Shown here one piece after another: positions 18,301-28,631 of a DNA stretch of 64,000 nt; within the stretch, counting starts at the first letter, position 1; the number at the start of each line of letters is the position of its first letter. This stretch comes from Phytohabitans houttuyneae. GTDB taxonomy: Bacteria; Actinomycetota; Actinomycetes; Mycobacteriales; Micromonosporaceae. Both the position numbers and the translations under genes were made by a program. Location of the stretch: the NCBI RefSeq assembly GCF_011764425.1, contig NZ_BLPF01000001.1:1417001-1481000 (forward strand). The letters are read 5' to 3'. The notes under the pieces were generated by a model that did not search any database, was not told the origin of the DNA, and saw only the letters and a list, made by a program, of their open reading frames with translations.

Positions 18301-18885
18301 ATGACGGCAACGATCGATCCGGAGCTCGTCGCTCGCGCCGCGAAGCGCGATTCCGCGGCGACGTCTGCGCTGCTGGCGCAGTTGCGCCCCGGGCTGGTCA
18401 GGTACTGCCGGGCGCGGCTGGGCCGGATCGGCGGCGCGTACACGACGGCCGACGACGTGGCACAGGAGGTCTGCCTCGGTGTGCTGCGCGCCCTGCCCCG
18501 TTACCGGGACGAGGGTCGCCCGTTCTCCGCTTTCGTGTACGCCATCGCGGCCAACAAGGTCGCCGACGCCCAGCGCGCCGCCATCCGCGACTCCTCCGCG
18601 GTGGCCACGTCCGACGAGGTGCTGGACCGGCCGGACGCCGCGCCGGGACCGGAGCAGCAAGCCGTCTCCACCGACCTGGCCCGCCGGCTCTCCGCGCTGC
18701 TCGACCGCCTTCCACAGGCCCAGCGCGAGATCATCCTGCTGCGCGTCGCGGTCGGGCTGCCCGCCGAGGAGGTCGGCGAGGTCATGGGCATGTCCGCGGC
18801 GGCGGTCCGGGTCGCGCAGTCCCGCGGGCTGGCCCGCCTGCGTACGCTGGCCGGGAGTGCGCTGGACGAGGTGAGCGCGGCATGA
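18301..18885 (+). CDS. sigD: ECF-type RNA polymerase sigma factor, SigD/ShbA-like
   Basis: 194 residues from ATG 18301. Region 2 is YTTADDVAQEVCLGVLRALP with PFSAFVYAIAANKVADAQRA, region 4 is LPQAQREIILLRVAVGLPAE followed by the recognition helix MSAAAVRVAQSRGLARLR. The PFxAFVYxIAxNKVADAxR block is diagnostic of the mycobacterial SigD / streptomycete ShbA group. The next gene, overlapping by ATGA, is its anti-sigma factor RsdA, which confirms the assignment. In relatives this sigma acts in stationary phase or drives transcription of the principal sigma gene; which applies here is unknown. Confidence 0.9.
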   Translation: MTATIDPELVARAAKRDSAATSALLAQLRPGLVRYCRARLGRIGGAYTTADDVAQEVCLGVLRALPRYRDEGRPFSAFVYAIAANKVADAQRAAIRDSSAVATSDEVLDRPDAAPGPEQQAVSTDLARRLSALLDRLPQAQREIILLRVAVGLPAEEVGEVMGMSAAAVRVAQSRGLARLRTLAGSALDEVSAA

Positions 18886-19709
18886 GCGACCAGCGGAATA
18901 ATGCGGACAAGCCGGTCTCGGTGGCACAGATCGCCGCTGACGACCGGCTGCTGGACGCGCTCGGCCGCGGCGAGCCCTTCGACGTCGACACCTCGACCGA
19001 TCCCGCCGCGGAGATGCTCGCGGCCTGGCGCGCCGACCTCGACGACGACGGCGCCGACGTCATGCTGGACGAAGCGTTCTGGGACGCGGTCGAGCAGGAC
19101 GAGCCCGCGCCGGTGCCGGCCGGCGACCCGCGGCGCAAGCGCCGCCTGGTCCAGGCCATCCTGGGCGCGGCGGCAGCGGCGGTGGTGAGCGTCGGCCTCG
19201 GGGTCTCCGCACACCAGGCCCAGCCGGGCAGCATCCTGTGGCCTGTGTCCAAAGTGGTCTATCCACAGCGCGCCGAGGTAAAGGCGGCGGAGAAGGCCAT
19301 CGCGGACGCGAAGGTCGCCTTCGCGGAGGGCCGGACCGCCGACGCGCAGGCGCTGCTGGCGACCGCGCTGGAGCACATCGCCCGCATCGACGACGAGGAC
19401 ACGGCCGCGCGGCTGCGTGCCGAGGTGGAGACGCTCCTGCGCACCCTGAGCGCCGCGACCACGCCGCCGCCGGCACCCACCCCGTCGGCACCGCCGCCGA
19501 CCACCCCGGCGCCGCGCACCACCCGGTCCGCGCCCGGCGGTTCGTCCGGCTCGGATCCCGCGCCTCCGCCCGCGGGCGGCGATCCGGCGCCCGAGCCGTC
19601 GAAGTCGTCCGGCGGCCTGCTCCCCGACCTCCCGCTGCCGACGCCGCTGCTCCCGCTGCCTCCGCTCCCGCTGCCCACGCTTCCCCCGATCCTCCCGGGC
19701 GGCGACTGA
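18882..19709 (+). CDS. rsdA: Anti-sigma-D factor RsdA
   Basis: 275 residues, membrane-anchored. N-terminal sigma-binding segment DDRLLDALGRGEPFDVDTS with AAEMLAAWRADLDD aligns with mycobacterial RsdA (LLDALAEREEVDFADP type). One membrane helix (AILGAAAAAVVSVGLGVSA) is followed by an outer part beginning QPGSILWPVSKVVYPQRAEV with paired helices (AEGRTADAQALLATALEHI), also RsdA-like. The last 100 residues are a Pro/Thr/Ser-rich wall-spanning tail (LPDLPLPTPLLPLPPLPLP). It overlaps sigD by four bases. RsdA is inactivated by regulated proteolysis in mycobacteria; the same is plausible here. Confidence 0.88.
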   Translation: MSDQRNNADKPVSVAQIAADDRLLDALGRGEPFDVDTSTDPAAEMLAAWRADLDDDGADVMLDEAFWDAVEQDEPAPVPAGDPRRKRRLVQAILGAAAAAVVSVGLGVSAHQAQPGSILWPVSKVVYPQRAEVKAAEKAIADAKVAFAEGRTADAQALLATALEHIARIDDEDTAARLRAEVETLLRTLSAATTPPPAPTPSAPPPTTPAPRTTRSAPGGSSGSDPAPPPAGGDPAPEPSKSSGGLLPDLPLPTPLLPLPPLPLPTLPPILPGGD

Positions 19710-19768
19710 CCCCACGGGAGGGGTACCCGCGGCGTGACCTATCGGCCGCCTTCACCGTTTGGGTATCC

Positions 19769-21607
19769 GTGGAATCCGAGCGCACGCCCACGCCCTCCCC
19801 CGCGCGCGCCGGGAGCGTGTTCCTGCGGCACTACGACCGGCTGGCGCGGATCGCCTTCCTGGTCGGGCCGTCCGGCCGGGCACCGCAGGCCAGGCTCGTG
19901 CGCGCCCACCGGGACGTGCACCGCGCGCTGCCGTGGCGGTCCGGGCGCGAGCTCACGTACCCACAGATGCGCCGGCGCGTGCTGCGGGCGGCGACCCGGC
20001 GGCGGCTGGTGCGGCTGCCGGTCCTGATCACGTGGGCCTGGCACACGACGGTGGGTGGGAGTGCCGCGCACCGCACCGTGGCCGAGGGCCTCGCCGGGCT
20101 CGCACCGCACGCCCGCGCGGCATACGTCCTTGTCGTGGTCGAAGGCCTGACCCGGGCCGACGCCCTCGCGGTCATGCGGGACCTGGGCTGGGCCGACGCG
20201 GACGCCGCGATGGCCGCGGCGGCCAAGCTCGTGACCCGGCTGCGGGACGACCACCGCCTCAGCGGCGGGCAGCAGCGGGCGTTGCTGGCCGAGTCGCCGG
20301 CAGACCCGACCGTGGTACGCCTCCGCGCGCCCGACCCGCTCGGCGTGCGACTGCTGCGTACCGGCCGCGTCGCGCTCGTGGCCGCGGCGTTGTCGCTGGT
20401 CGCCGGCCTGCTCGTGGGCATGCCGGAGAGCGCGCCCGGCGGCGGGGGCACGGTCGGCGTACGGCTTGTGGGGCCCGCGAACGCGGTGGCCCGGGTGCCC
20501 GCCGACGCCTGGACCGGCACCAGCGAGCTCACTCTGTCGGCGTGGCCGAGTCGCGGCGCCCGGGCCGGTGACGACGCCCTCGTCGGTGCGGCCGCCTCGG
20601 CGTGGCAGGTGGGCGGGGCCGGCGACCGGGCCGTGACGGTCACCGCGCAGGGCGGTGCGGTGACCGACCCGCCGGTCGGTACGCCCGCGCTCCTGTTCGC
20701 CGGGACGGTCGACGGCGGGACGGTCGTGGTGCTGGCGGACGCCACGCGCGTCGCCACGTACGCCGAGCGGGCCGGCGAGCGCACGCTCATCGTCCAGCCG
20801 GCGCCGGAGCACGACGAGTACGCGACAAGTGCGCTGCGCGTCCCCGCCGGTGCCGGCAAGGCGCGCTACCTGCTGGCACCGTGGGCCGCCGCGCCGCAGA
20901 CCCGCGCCCTGACCGGCTCGCGGTGGCGCGGGCTCGCCGTCCGGGACGGGCTCACCGAGGCGGTGGCCACGCCGGCGGGTGAGCGGTGCTGGAACGGGCC
21001 GCTGCTGCGCCTGGAGTCCACATTGGTCGGTCACGGGCTGCCGTACACGCTGGGCGACTTCGGAAACGCGGGCCTGGCGCACCTCATGTACATCCCGCCG
21101 CGCGTGCCCGGCCCGATCAGCCGGCCGCACGAGCTGGACGCCACCGGAGGTCCGGCCGCGTGGTCACGCCTCGGCTGCGCGCTCGCCGGCACCCGTGGCC
21201 GCAGCCCGGGTTCGGTGACGGCGTGGGAGCTGTGGCGCGGGCGGCTTCCACGGGGCGCGGCGAGCCTTGTGTGCCTGCGCACGGCCGAGCCGGGCAGCGC
21301 CAACCAGGTGGCCGCGGTCGCCACGGCGGGCGAGCCGGCGGTGGTGGCCACGGCGTCCGGGACGCGGCTGTGCAGCCGGTACGCCCAGGACGTCGTGGTG
21401 TCGTGGTGGACGAGCGACGCGCGCGGCCGGTGGTACCACGTCGCGGCGGGCAGCCACGCCGTGCGGCGGATCAGCGTGCGGACGCCGGCCGGCACGCGGC
21501 AGGGCACCTCGCCGGTGGTGTCCGGCCCATTCGCCCGGCGGCCGGCGGGCAAGGTCACCGTCACGGCGACAAACGACGACGGCGCACCGGTGCCCGTGCT
21601 GGGCTGA
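19769..21607 (+). CDS. Sigma-factor-like membrane protein of unknown function
   Basis: 612 residues from GTG 19769 (weak ribosome site). Residues 1-160 resemble a degraded SigE-type sigma: FLRHYDRLARIAFLVGPSGR, PQARLVRAHRDVHRALPW and a region-4-like helix-turn-helix segment around LTRADALAVMRDLGWADADA. One membrane helix follows (VALVAAALSLVAGLLVG, about 200), and the remaining 400 residues are extracytoplasmic, Ala/Gly-rich, with two conserved-looking cysteine pairs (ERCWNG, RLGCAL, LVCLRT, TRLCSRY). No enzyme motif is seen. It is in line with sigD-rsdA, 59 bases downstream, and may share their transcript. It could sense an outside signal and act on transcription (inference). Confidence 0.7.
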   Translation: MESERTPTPSPARAGSVFLRHYDRLARIAFLVGPSGRAPQARLVRAHRDVHRALPWRSGRELTYPQMRRRVLRAATRRRLVRLPVLITWAWHTTVGGSAAHRTVAEGLAGLAPHARAAYVLVVVEGLTRADALAVMRDLGWADADAAMAAAAKLVTRLRDDHRLSGGQQRALLAESPADPTVVRLRAPDPLGVRLLRTGRVALVAAALSLVAGLLVGMPESAPGGGGTVGVRLVGPANAVARVPADAWTGTSELTLSAWPSRGARAGDDALVGAAASAWQVGGAGDRAVTVTAQGGAVTDPPVGTPALLFAGTVDGGTVVVLADATRVATYAERAGERTLIVQPAPEHDEYATSALRVPAGAGKARYLLAPWAAAPQTRALTGSRWRGLAVRDGLTEAVATPAGERCWNGPLLRLESTLVGHGLPYTLGDFGNAGLAHLMYIPPRVPGPISRPHELDATGGPAAWSRLGCALAGTRGRSPGSVTAWELWRGRLPRGAASLVCLRTAEPGSANQVAAVATAGEPAVVATASGTRLCSRYAQDVVVSWWTSDARGRWYHVAAGSHAVRRISVRTPAGTRQGTSPVVSGPFARRPAGKVTVTATNDDGAPVPVLG

Positions 21608-21608
21608 C

Positions 21609-21797
21609 TCAGCGGGGAGCACCTCCGGCCGCGTCGCGTCGACGAGCGTGGCGTCGATCGTCCGCGAGAAGTCCGACCACTGCCGGGCCCAGCCCTCCAG
21701 CGCCTGGCGGCCGGCCCCGGTCAGCCGGTACACCTTTCGGGGCGGCCCGCTCGGGCTGGCCTGGACCTCGTCGGCGACGAGCCCGAGCCGCCGCATG
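21609..21797 (-). pseudogene. Remnant of a PadR-family transcriptional regulator
   Basis: About 63 codons reading MRRLGLVADEVQASPSGPPR then KVYRLTGAGRQALEGWARQW, the wing and C-terminal helix of a PadR repressor. The N-terminal DNA-binding part is absent: the sequence starts directly where the Lrp gene stops (stop codon 21799-21801). At the 3' end the frame runs on, but one extra base at the CCCC run (coding strand; 21614-21617) would give an immediate TGA at 21611-21609. I read it as a truncated, probably dead, gene left behind when the Lrp gene was placed or rearranged here. Confidence 0.55.
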
Positions 21798-21798
21798 C

Positions 21799-23638
<1,840 letters not shown>

Positions 23639-23667
23639 CGCCGGGCCGCGAGGGGTAGAACCGACGC

Positions 23668-23885
23668 GTGGACGCGACGATCACCCCGGACCTGCGCTAC
23701 GCCGCGCCCTGCCGATCGTCACGCTGCTGCTCGCGTCCGGTGTCCTGCTGGGCGGCGCCTCACCGGTCGAGGCCGGCGCGGCCCAGTTGCTCGTGCTGGT
23801 GGGCCTGCTCGCGGTCGAGGCGACCGCGGTGATCGTGGTCGTGGAGTTGGTCGCCCGCAGGCTCATCCCCTGGCCCGCCCGTTGA
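23668..23885 (+). CDS. Small two-helix membrane protein (one frameshift)
   Basis: About 72 residues after adding one C at the CCC run 23707-23709: start MDATITPDLRYAAPL (GTG 23668, GAGGGG 12 bases upstream), helix LPIVTLLLASGVLLGGA, helix LLVLVGLLAVEATAVIVVVE, end VARRLIPWPAR. The length from start to stop is one base short of a multiple of three, as expected for a single lost base. I do not recognise a family. It is downstream of dgdA by 29 bases and may be cotranscribed. Its end overlaps a hairpin. Confidence 0.5.
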
Positions 23886-23895
23886 CGCGGGCGGG
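23874..23895. terminator. Hairpin between convergent genes
   Basis: CCCGCCCG (23874-23881) pairs with CGGGCGGG (23888-23895) around a 6-base loop that includes the stop of the small membrane protein. It sits immediately before the stop of the convergent AAA ATPase and could end transcription from both sides. Confidence 0.5.
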
Positions 23896-23899
23896 AGGC

Positions 23900-25066
23900 T
23901 CAGCGCTTGGGCCACTGCCAGGCCGGCTGGTCGAAGCGGCCCTGCCCGGCCACCCGCGTCTCGCCGAGGTCCTTGACCAGCTCGATCCGGGTCAGGTCGG
24001 GCTCGTCGTGTGCGAGCGCGTCGATCAGCGGGCGGCTGTGGCTGACGACCACCACCTGGGTACGCGCCGCGCCGCCCGCGATCAGCGCGGCCAGCGGCCG
24101 GATCAGCTCGGGGTGCAGGCTTGTCTCCGGCTCGTTGAGCACCAGCAGCGCCGGTGGGCGGGGGCTGAGCAGCGCGGCTGTCCACAGTAGATAGCGCAGC
24201 GTGCCGTCGGACAGCTCGGCGGCACCGAGCCCGCGCAGGAGGCCGGGCTGGCGCAGCCGTACCTCGAAGCGCCCGCCCTCGACCGCGACCTCCAGCCGGC
24301 TGCCCGGAAACGCGGCGTCGATCGCGGCGTCCAGCGCGGCACCCTCGCCGATCTCCCGGATCGTCTGGAGGGCGGCGGCCAGGTCACCGCCGTCGTGGGC
24401 GAGCACCGGCGTGCGCGTGCCCACCCGCGCCTCGCGCGCCGGCGCCGCCGCGTCGGTGCGGAGCTGGTCGTAGAAGCGCCAGGACCGGACGCGCTCGCGG
24501 AGGGTCAGCAGCTCGGGGGCGCGCTGCGGGTCCGTGTACTCGCTCAGCATGCTGTCGAACGGCCCCACCGCGTCCGCGAACGCCGACCACGCGCGGTCCT
24601 CGCGGATCCGCAGCGCGGTGCCGCCGCGGTCGACCAGCGCCGTCGCCGGCCGCAGGATCGGCCCGGCCCAGACCACTTCCCGCTTGACCTGCGGATCGAG
24701 CTGGAAGGCGGACTCCTTCGGCTCGTTGGGCAGGCCGAAGTCGATCGCGTACCCGAGGTCGTCGCCTGCGAAACCGAGCTTCAGGCTGACCGGGCCGCGC
24801 CGGACCGTGCCCTGCACCGGGTACTCGCCGGCCCGCACCGCCTTGCCGATCGTCGCCGGCCCCGCCCACAGCGTGGAGGGAAGGCCGCCCTCGCGGGCGA
24901 GCGCGGCCACGGCACCGTTGCGCGCCGAGTCGGCGAGCAGGCGCAGCGCGCGGTACAGGCTGGACTTGCCGGTGCCGTTGGCCCCGGTGACCACGGTGAG
25001 CGGGCCGACCTCGACGACAAGGTCGCGCAGCGAGCGGTAGCTCTGCACGGCCAGCGTGGTGATCAC
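23900..25066 (-). CDS. AAA family ATPase (RecF/OLD-like, no nuclease domain)
   Basis: 388 residues. ABC-type ATPase head: Walker A GANGTGKS (about 29), signature-like ELSDGTLRYLLW, Walker B LLVLNEPETSLHPEL and switch VVVSHSR. This is the AAA_15/AAA_21 pattern of RecF-, OLD- and abortive-infection-type ATPases. There is no TOPRIM nuclease domain at the C-terminus and no adjacent effector gene: the upstream gene is an ArsR regulator 10 bases away and the downstream region is convergent. It might be a stand-alone DNA-repair or defence ATPase. Function beyond ATP hydrolysis cannot be assigned. Confidence 0.85.
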   Translation of the reverse strand: MITTLAVQSYRSLRDLVVEVGPLTVVTGANGTGKSSLYRALRLLADSARNGAVAALAREGGLPSTLWAGPATIGKAVRAGEYPVQGTVRRGPVSLKLGFAGDDLGYAIDFGLPNEPKESAFQLDPQVKREVVWAGPILRPATALVDRGGTALRIREDRAWSAFADAVGPFDSMLSEYTDPQRAPELLTLRERVRSWRFYDQLRTDAAAPAREARVGTRTPVLAHDGGDLAAALQTIREIGEGAALDAAIDAAFPGSRLEVAVEGGRFEVRLRQPGLLRGLGAAELSDGTLRYLLWTAALLSPRPPALLVLNEPETSLHPELIRPLAALIAGGAARTQVVVVSHSRPLIDALAHDEPDLTRIELVKDLGETRVAGQGRFDQPAWQWPKR

Positions 25067-25076
25067 CCTGGTCAGG

Positions 25077-26072
25077 CTACCGAACCAGGGACCCGCCGGG
25101 TGGGTGCCGGTGCGAGAGGGCGTCGCCGGCCGCGGTGCGCAGGTGCAGGACGGTGCGGCCGGCGCGGCTGGTGGTCACCAAACCGGCGTCGCGCAGGACC
25201 GCGAGGTGCTGGGAGACGGCGCCGGGCGTCACCGCGAGCCTGGTCGCCAGCTCACCGGTGGTGGCCGGCGCGGCGAGCGCGACGAGCAGTGCCGCCCGGG
25301 TGCGACCGATCAGCGCCGCCAGCGCGTCCGGTGCGGGGGTGCCCGGCTCCCAGATCGCGGCGACGCCGCGGACCGGGTAGCGGAGGATGCCGTCGGCGCG
25401 CGGGCGGACGTCGGTCCAGGTGCGCGGCCAGGCGAACGCGCTCGGCGACATGAGCAGCCCCCGGCCGGTCAGGTCCACTGTGGTCGGAGGGTGGGGGCGG
25501 TCGCGGCGCAGGAGCAGCTCGCCGTCGGCCCACGCGACCTCGGGGTGCAGGTCGGCGAAGACGCCTTCGATGCCGCCGCCGGCCAGGATCGCGGCCCGGT
25601 GCGCGATGTCGGCCTCCAGCACGCGGGCGACGCGCGGCCAGTACGGCGCGACCAGCACCTCGTGGCACGAACGGATCGCCGCCACCACCCGGGCCAGGCC
25701 GGCACGCGGGTCGGCGTGCAGCTCCCGCAGCTCGCGCGGGCGCCGGCCCTCCCGGCGGTCGAGGTCGGCGCGGACGGCCGCGGTGGTCGCCGCCCGCACG
25801 CGGCGCAGCTCGGCGGCGAGGTCGGGCATGCGGTCGTCGGGTACCGGCATGAGGTAGGCGGGCTTGATGTCCCCGTCGACAAGGGCCCGCAGCAGGGCCA
25901 GGTCCGCGATCCGGTGCAGCCGCGGCCGTGCCCACGAAACCCACGGCAGGTGTACGGCGTGTGCGCCCGGCCGGCACAGCACGTCCACTGCCATCACGGT
26001 CTCGAAGACCGGCGAGACCGCGAACCGCACGCGGGCCAGCGCCGTGCCGGCCAGCCGGATCCGGATCGCCAT
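25077..26072 (-). CDS. ArsR-type winged-helix transcriptional regulator with DUF5937-like N-domain
   Basis: 331 residues. The C-terminal 80 residues are an ArsR winged helix (LIGRTRAALLVALAAPATTG, ELATRLAVTPGAVSQHLAVL, RDAGLVTTSRAGRTVLHLR). The N-terminal 240 residues form the DUF5937-like region that starts with a strand around LARVRFAVSPVFETVMAV and contains VDLTGRGLLMSPSAF. There are no cysteine metal sites, so it is probably not a metal sensor. An imperfect palindrome 9 bases before the start (26081-26096) is the likely autoregulatory operator. It is divergent from an aldo/keto reductase, the obvious target. Confidence 0.82.
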   Translation of the reverse strand: MAIRIRLAGTALARVRFAVSPVFETVMAVDVLCRPGAHAVHLPWVSWARPRLHRIADLALLRALVDGDIKPAYLMPVPDDRMPDLAAELRRVRAATTAAVRADLDRREGRRPRELRELHADPRAGLARVVAAIRSCHEVLVAPYWPRVARVLEADIAHRAAILAGGGIEGVFADLHPEVAWADGELLLRRDRPHPPTTVDLTGRGLLMSPSAFAWPRTWTDVRPRADGILRYPVRGVAAIWEPGTPAPDALAALIGRTRAALLVALAAPATTGELATRLAVTPGAVSQHLAVLRDAGLVTTSRAGRTVLHLRTAAGDALSHRHPPGGSLVR

Positions 26073-26080
26073 CCGCGCAG

Positions 26081-26096
26081 TTTAGCTCCAGTTAAA
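26081..26096. promoter_or_regulatory. Probable ArsR-type operator
   Basis: TTTAGCT-CC-AGTTAAA: 7-base arms pairing at six of seven positions with a 2-base spacer. This AT-rich island in GC-rich DNA lies between the divergent ArsR gene and the aldo/keto reductase gene. Confidence 0.55.
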
Positions 26097-26136
26097 TCCT
26101 GGACGCGGACACCCACCGGCCGCGACGGTGGTCCGC

Positions 26137-26976
26137 ATGAGGATGATCCTGGGCGGGGACCTGCCCGTAAACCGGCTCGGCTTCGGCGCGCTGCGGCTCA
26201 CCGACGGCTGGACCGGCGCGCCGCGCGGCGGGCGGGACCACGCCGTCGCGGTCCTGCGGCGGGCGGTGGAGCTGGGCGTGACGTTCATCGACACCGCGGA
26301 CTCGTACGGGCTGGGCGCCAGCGAGGAGCTGATCGCCGAGGCGCTGCACCCGTACCCCGACGGGCTCGTCGTGGCCACCAAGGCGGGCCAGAGCCGTCCC
26401 GGCCCGGCGCTGTGGCAGCCGCTGGGCCGGCCGGAGTACCTCAAGCAGCAGGCCGAGCTGAGCCTGCGCCGGCTGCGGGTGGAGCGGCTCGACCTCTTCC
26501 AGCTGCACCGGGTCGACCCGCTGGTGCCGCTGGCCGATCAGGTCGGCGCGCTCAAGGAGCTGCAGGACGAGGGGAAGGTGCGCCACATCGGACTGTCCGA
26601 GGTGGACGCCGACCAGCTCGCGGCGGCGCGTGCGGTGGCCGGCGTCGCGAGCGTGCAGAACCTCTACCACCTCACCGACCGGCGCCACGAGGCGGTGCTG
26701 GAGCGGTGCGCCGCGCACGGGATCGCGTTCATTCCGTGGCTTCCGGTCGCCAGCGGCCGGCACGCGCGGCCCGGCGGCGTGCTCGCGGAGGTCGCCGCCG
26801 AGCTGGGCGCCAGCCCGGCGCAGGTGTCGCTCGCCTGGATCCTGCACCGCGCCCCGGTCACGCTGCCGATCCCGGGCACCGGCTCGCTGGAGCACCTGGC
26901 CGAAAACGTCGCGGCCGCCGGCCTGACACTGACCGGCGACCAGGTCAAGCGACTCGACGACGTTCAGCCGGCCTGA
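26137..26976 (+). CDS. Aldo/keto reductase
   Basis: 279 residues from ATG 26137 (GTG 26128 is an in-frame alternative). TIM-barrel oxidoreductase using NADPH. Catalytic tetrad visible: Asp and Tyr in FIDTADSYG, Lys in VATKAG, His in LFQLHRVDP. C-terminal cofactor-binding loop IPGTGSLEHLAENVAAA. It belongs to the short AKR group with MILGGDLPVNRLGFGALRLT at the start. Regulation by the divergent ArsR-type protein is likely. Its last 13 bases overlap the end of the convergent ABC ATPase gene. Substrate is unknown. Confidence 0.9.
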   Translation: MRMILGGDLPVNRLGFGALRLTDGWTGAPRGGRDHAVAVLRRAVELGVTFIDTADSYGLGASEELIAEALHPYPDGLVVATKAGQSRPGPALWQPLGRPEYLKQQAELSLRRLRVERLDLFQLHRVDPLVPLADQVGALKELQDEGKVRHIGLSEVDADQLAAARAVAGVASVQNLYHLTDRRHEAVLERCAAHGIAFIPWLPVASGRHARPGGVLAEVAAELGASPAQVSLAWILHRAPVTLPIPGTGSLEHLAENVAAAGLTLTGDQVKRLDDVQPA

Positions 26977-27827
26977 GCCAGCGCCAGGTAGCCGTCCTCC
27001 AGCGTGGGCGCCACCGGCTCGGCGCCGGGAGCCGGCGGGGTCGGCGCGACTACCCGGTACCGCAGCCCACCGTCGGCGGGCAGCGCGGACACGACCGTGC
27101 CGGCGGTCGGAGCCGGGCCGGCGGTGACGACCGACCACACTCGACTGTCGGCGCGGCGGGTGAGCTCGTCGACGGTGCCGCGGAAGACGAGCCGCCCCTT
27201 GGCCAGCACCGCCAGCTCCCTGCAGGTCTGCGCGATGTCGTCGACGATGTGCGTGCTGAGCAGCACGGTCCGCTCCCCCGCGAGCTGGGACAGCAGCGTG
27301 CGGAAGCGGATCCGCTCCTCCGGGTCCAGGCCGGCGGTCGGCTCGTCGACGATCAGCAGCTGCGGGTCGGCGAGCAGGGCCTGCGCGATGCCGACGCGGC
27401 GGCGCATCCCGCCCGAGTAGCCGCGCAGCCGCCGGTCGGCGTCGCCGGTGAGAGCGACCACCTCCAGCAGTTCGCCCACCCGGCGCCGGCGGGTGGCGCG
27501 GTCGTCGATGCCCTTGAGCAGGCCGACGTAGTCGAGGAACTCGCGGGCGCTCAGGTCCGGGTACACGCCGAGGTCCTGCGGCAGGTAGCCGAGCACGCGC
27601 TGCACCGCCTGCCGCCCGGAGCGCGCCGTCACGTCGTTCCCACCGATCCGCACCTGGCCAGCGGTCGGTCGCAGCAGGCCGGCGAGGATCCGCATCAGCG
27701 TGGTCTTGCCGGCGCCGTTGGCGCCGAGGAGGCCGAACATGCCGGTCGGCACGAGCAGGTCCAGGCCGTCGAGGGCCGGCCCTTTGCCCTTGTACGTCTT
27801 CGTGAGGCCGGAAATCTCGATCCGCAA
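26964..27827 (-). CDS. ABC transporter ATP-binding protein
   Basis: 287 residues from TTG 27827, chosen because AAGGAGAG stands just upstream. Walker A GANGAGKT, Q-loop YLPQDLGVYP, signature YSGGMRRRVGIAQAL, Walker B LLIVDEPTAGLDPEE, switch STHIVDD. This is the DrrA/CcmA-like class of ATPases that drive exporters with separate permeases. The C-terminal 60 residues form an extra domain (RVWSVVTAGPAPTAGTVVSA). Last gene of the sigma/anti-sigma/permease/permease/ATPase operon (30725-26964), so expression is probably controlled by the operon's own sigma factor. Confidence 0.92.
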   Translation of the reverse strand: MRIEISGLTKTYKGKGPALDGLDLLVPTGMFGLLGANGAGKTTLMRILAGLLRPTAGQVRIGGNDVTARSGRQAVQRVLGYLPQDLGVYPDLSAREFLDYVGLLKGIDDRATRRRRVGELLEVVALTGDADRRLRGYSGGMRRRVGIAQALLADPQLLIVDEPTAGLDPEERIRFRTLLSQLAGERTVLLSTHIVDDIAQTCRELAVLAKGRLVFRGTVDELTRRADSRVWSVVTAGPAPTAGTVVSALPADGGLRYRVVAPTPPAPGAEPVAPTLEDGYLALAQAG

Positions 27828-27837
27828 CGGACTCTCC

Positions 27838-28631
27838 TTATCGGATGGTGCGGGCGCGCAGCGCGGGCGCGGCGGTGAGGACGAGGGCGGCGATCGCGAG
27901 CAGGACGCCGATGGACAGCCACGCGGTGGCGGCGGTCGCCTCCGGGCGCAGGAAGTTGAGCGTGGCGCCGGGCGCCGGACCGGCGATCCGCACGCCGTCG
28001 TCCGGTGCGGGGTAACCGAACAGCTCCTGCAAGGGGTAGCTGCCGAGCGGCGTGACGAGGCTCTGCGAGAGCGTGGGCATCAGCGAAGGGCTGATGGCGT
28101 TGCCCCAGAACCAGTAGCCGACGAACAGCACGCGGAACAGCGGCGCCGGGATGAGCAGCGGTACGACGAGCGCGAACGCGCCGACGAACAGTACCGCCGG
28201 CGCGATGACCGTGGCGAAGAGCGCCGCCGCCCAGGCGAGCGCGACCGGCTGCCCGGACACGCCCGCGTAGAGCACCGCGAATCCAAAGTAGACGATCGCC
28301 GGGGTATCGTCGCGACGGCGCACGACCCGAGGTACTTGCCGGCCAGCCGGGCGGCGGCGGAGCCGGGCGTGGCGTCGAGGATCGCCGCGACGCCGAGCCG
28401 GTTGTCCCGGACCAACCGGTCGGCCAGGAAGCAGCCGTAGACGATCGGCAGGACCAGGTTTACCAGCACGGCGGTGGAGGCCATCGTCTCCCTGGCCGAC
28501 GGGTCGTCCAGCACGTCGCCGAGCGAGCGGGCGCTGACAAGGCCGAGCAGCGCCACGATGACGCCGTTCGCTATCCACATCGAGCGCTTGCGCGCCTGCA
28601 TGAGGAACTCGTACCGAAACGCCGCTCTCAC
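27838..28631 (-). CDS. ABC transporter permease (one frameshift)
   Basis: About 264 residues after correction, six likely membrane helices. GTG 28631 overlaps the upstream stop (GTGA). N-terminal part: FRYEFLMQARKRSMWIANGV, LVLPIVYGCFLADRLVRDNR. After the break: VYFGFAVLYAGVSGQPVALA, ending APALRARTIR. The break lies at the CCCC run (coding strand) 28301-28304; one added C joins ATIPP to AIVYFG. A stop then follows 10 bases before the ATPase start. Partner of the permease at 28628-29326 and the ATPase at 26964-27827; probably an exporter of an unknown small molecule. Confidence 0.8.

Noticed and set aside
25056-27878. 940-codon plus-strand open frame
   Set aside because: It crosses the ArsR, aldo/keto reductase and ABC ATPase genes and reads as GC-rich nonsense; the real genes have clear motifs.
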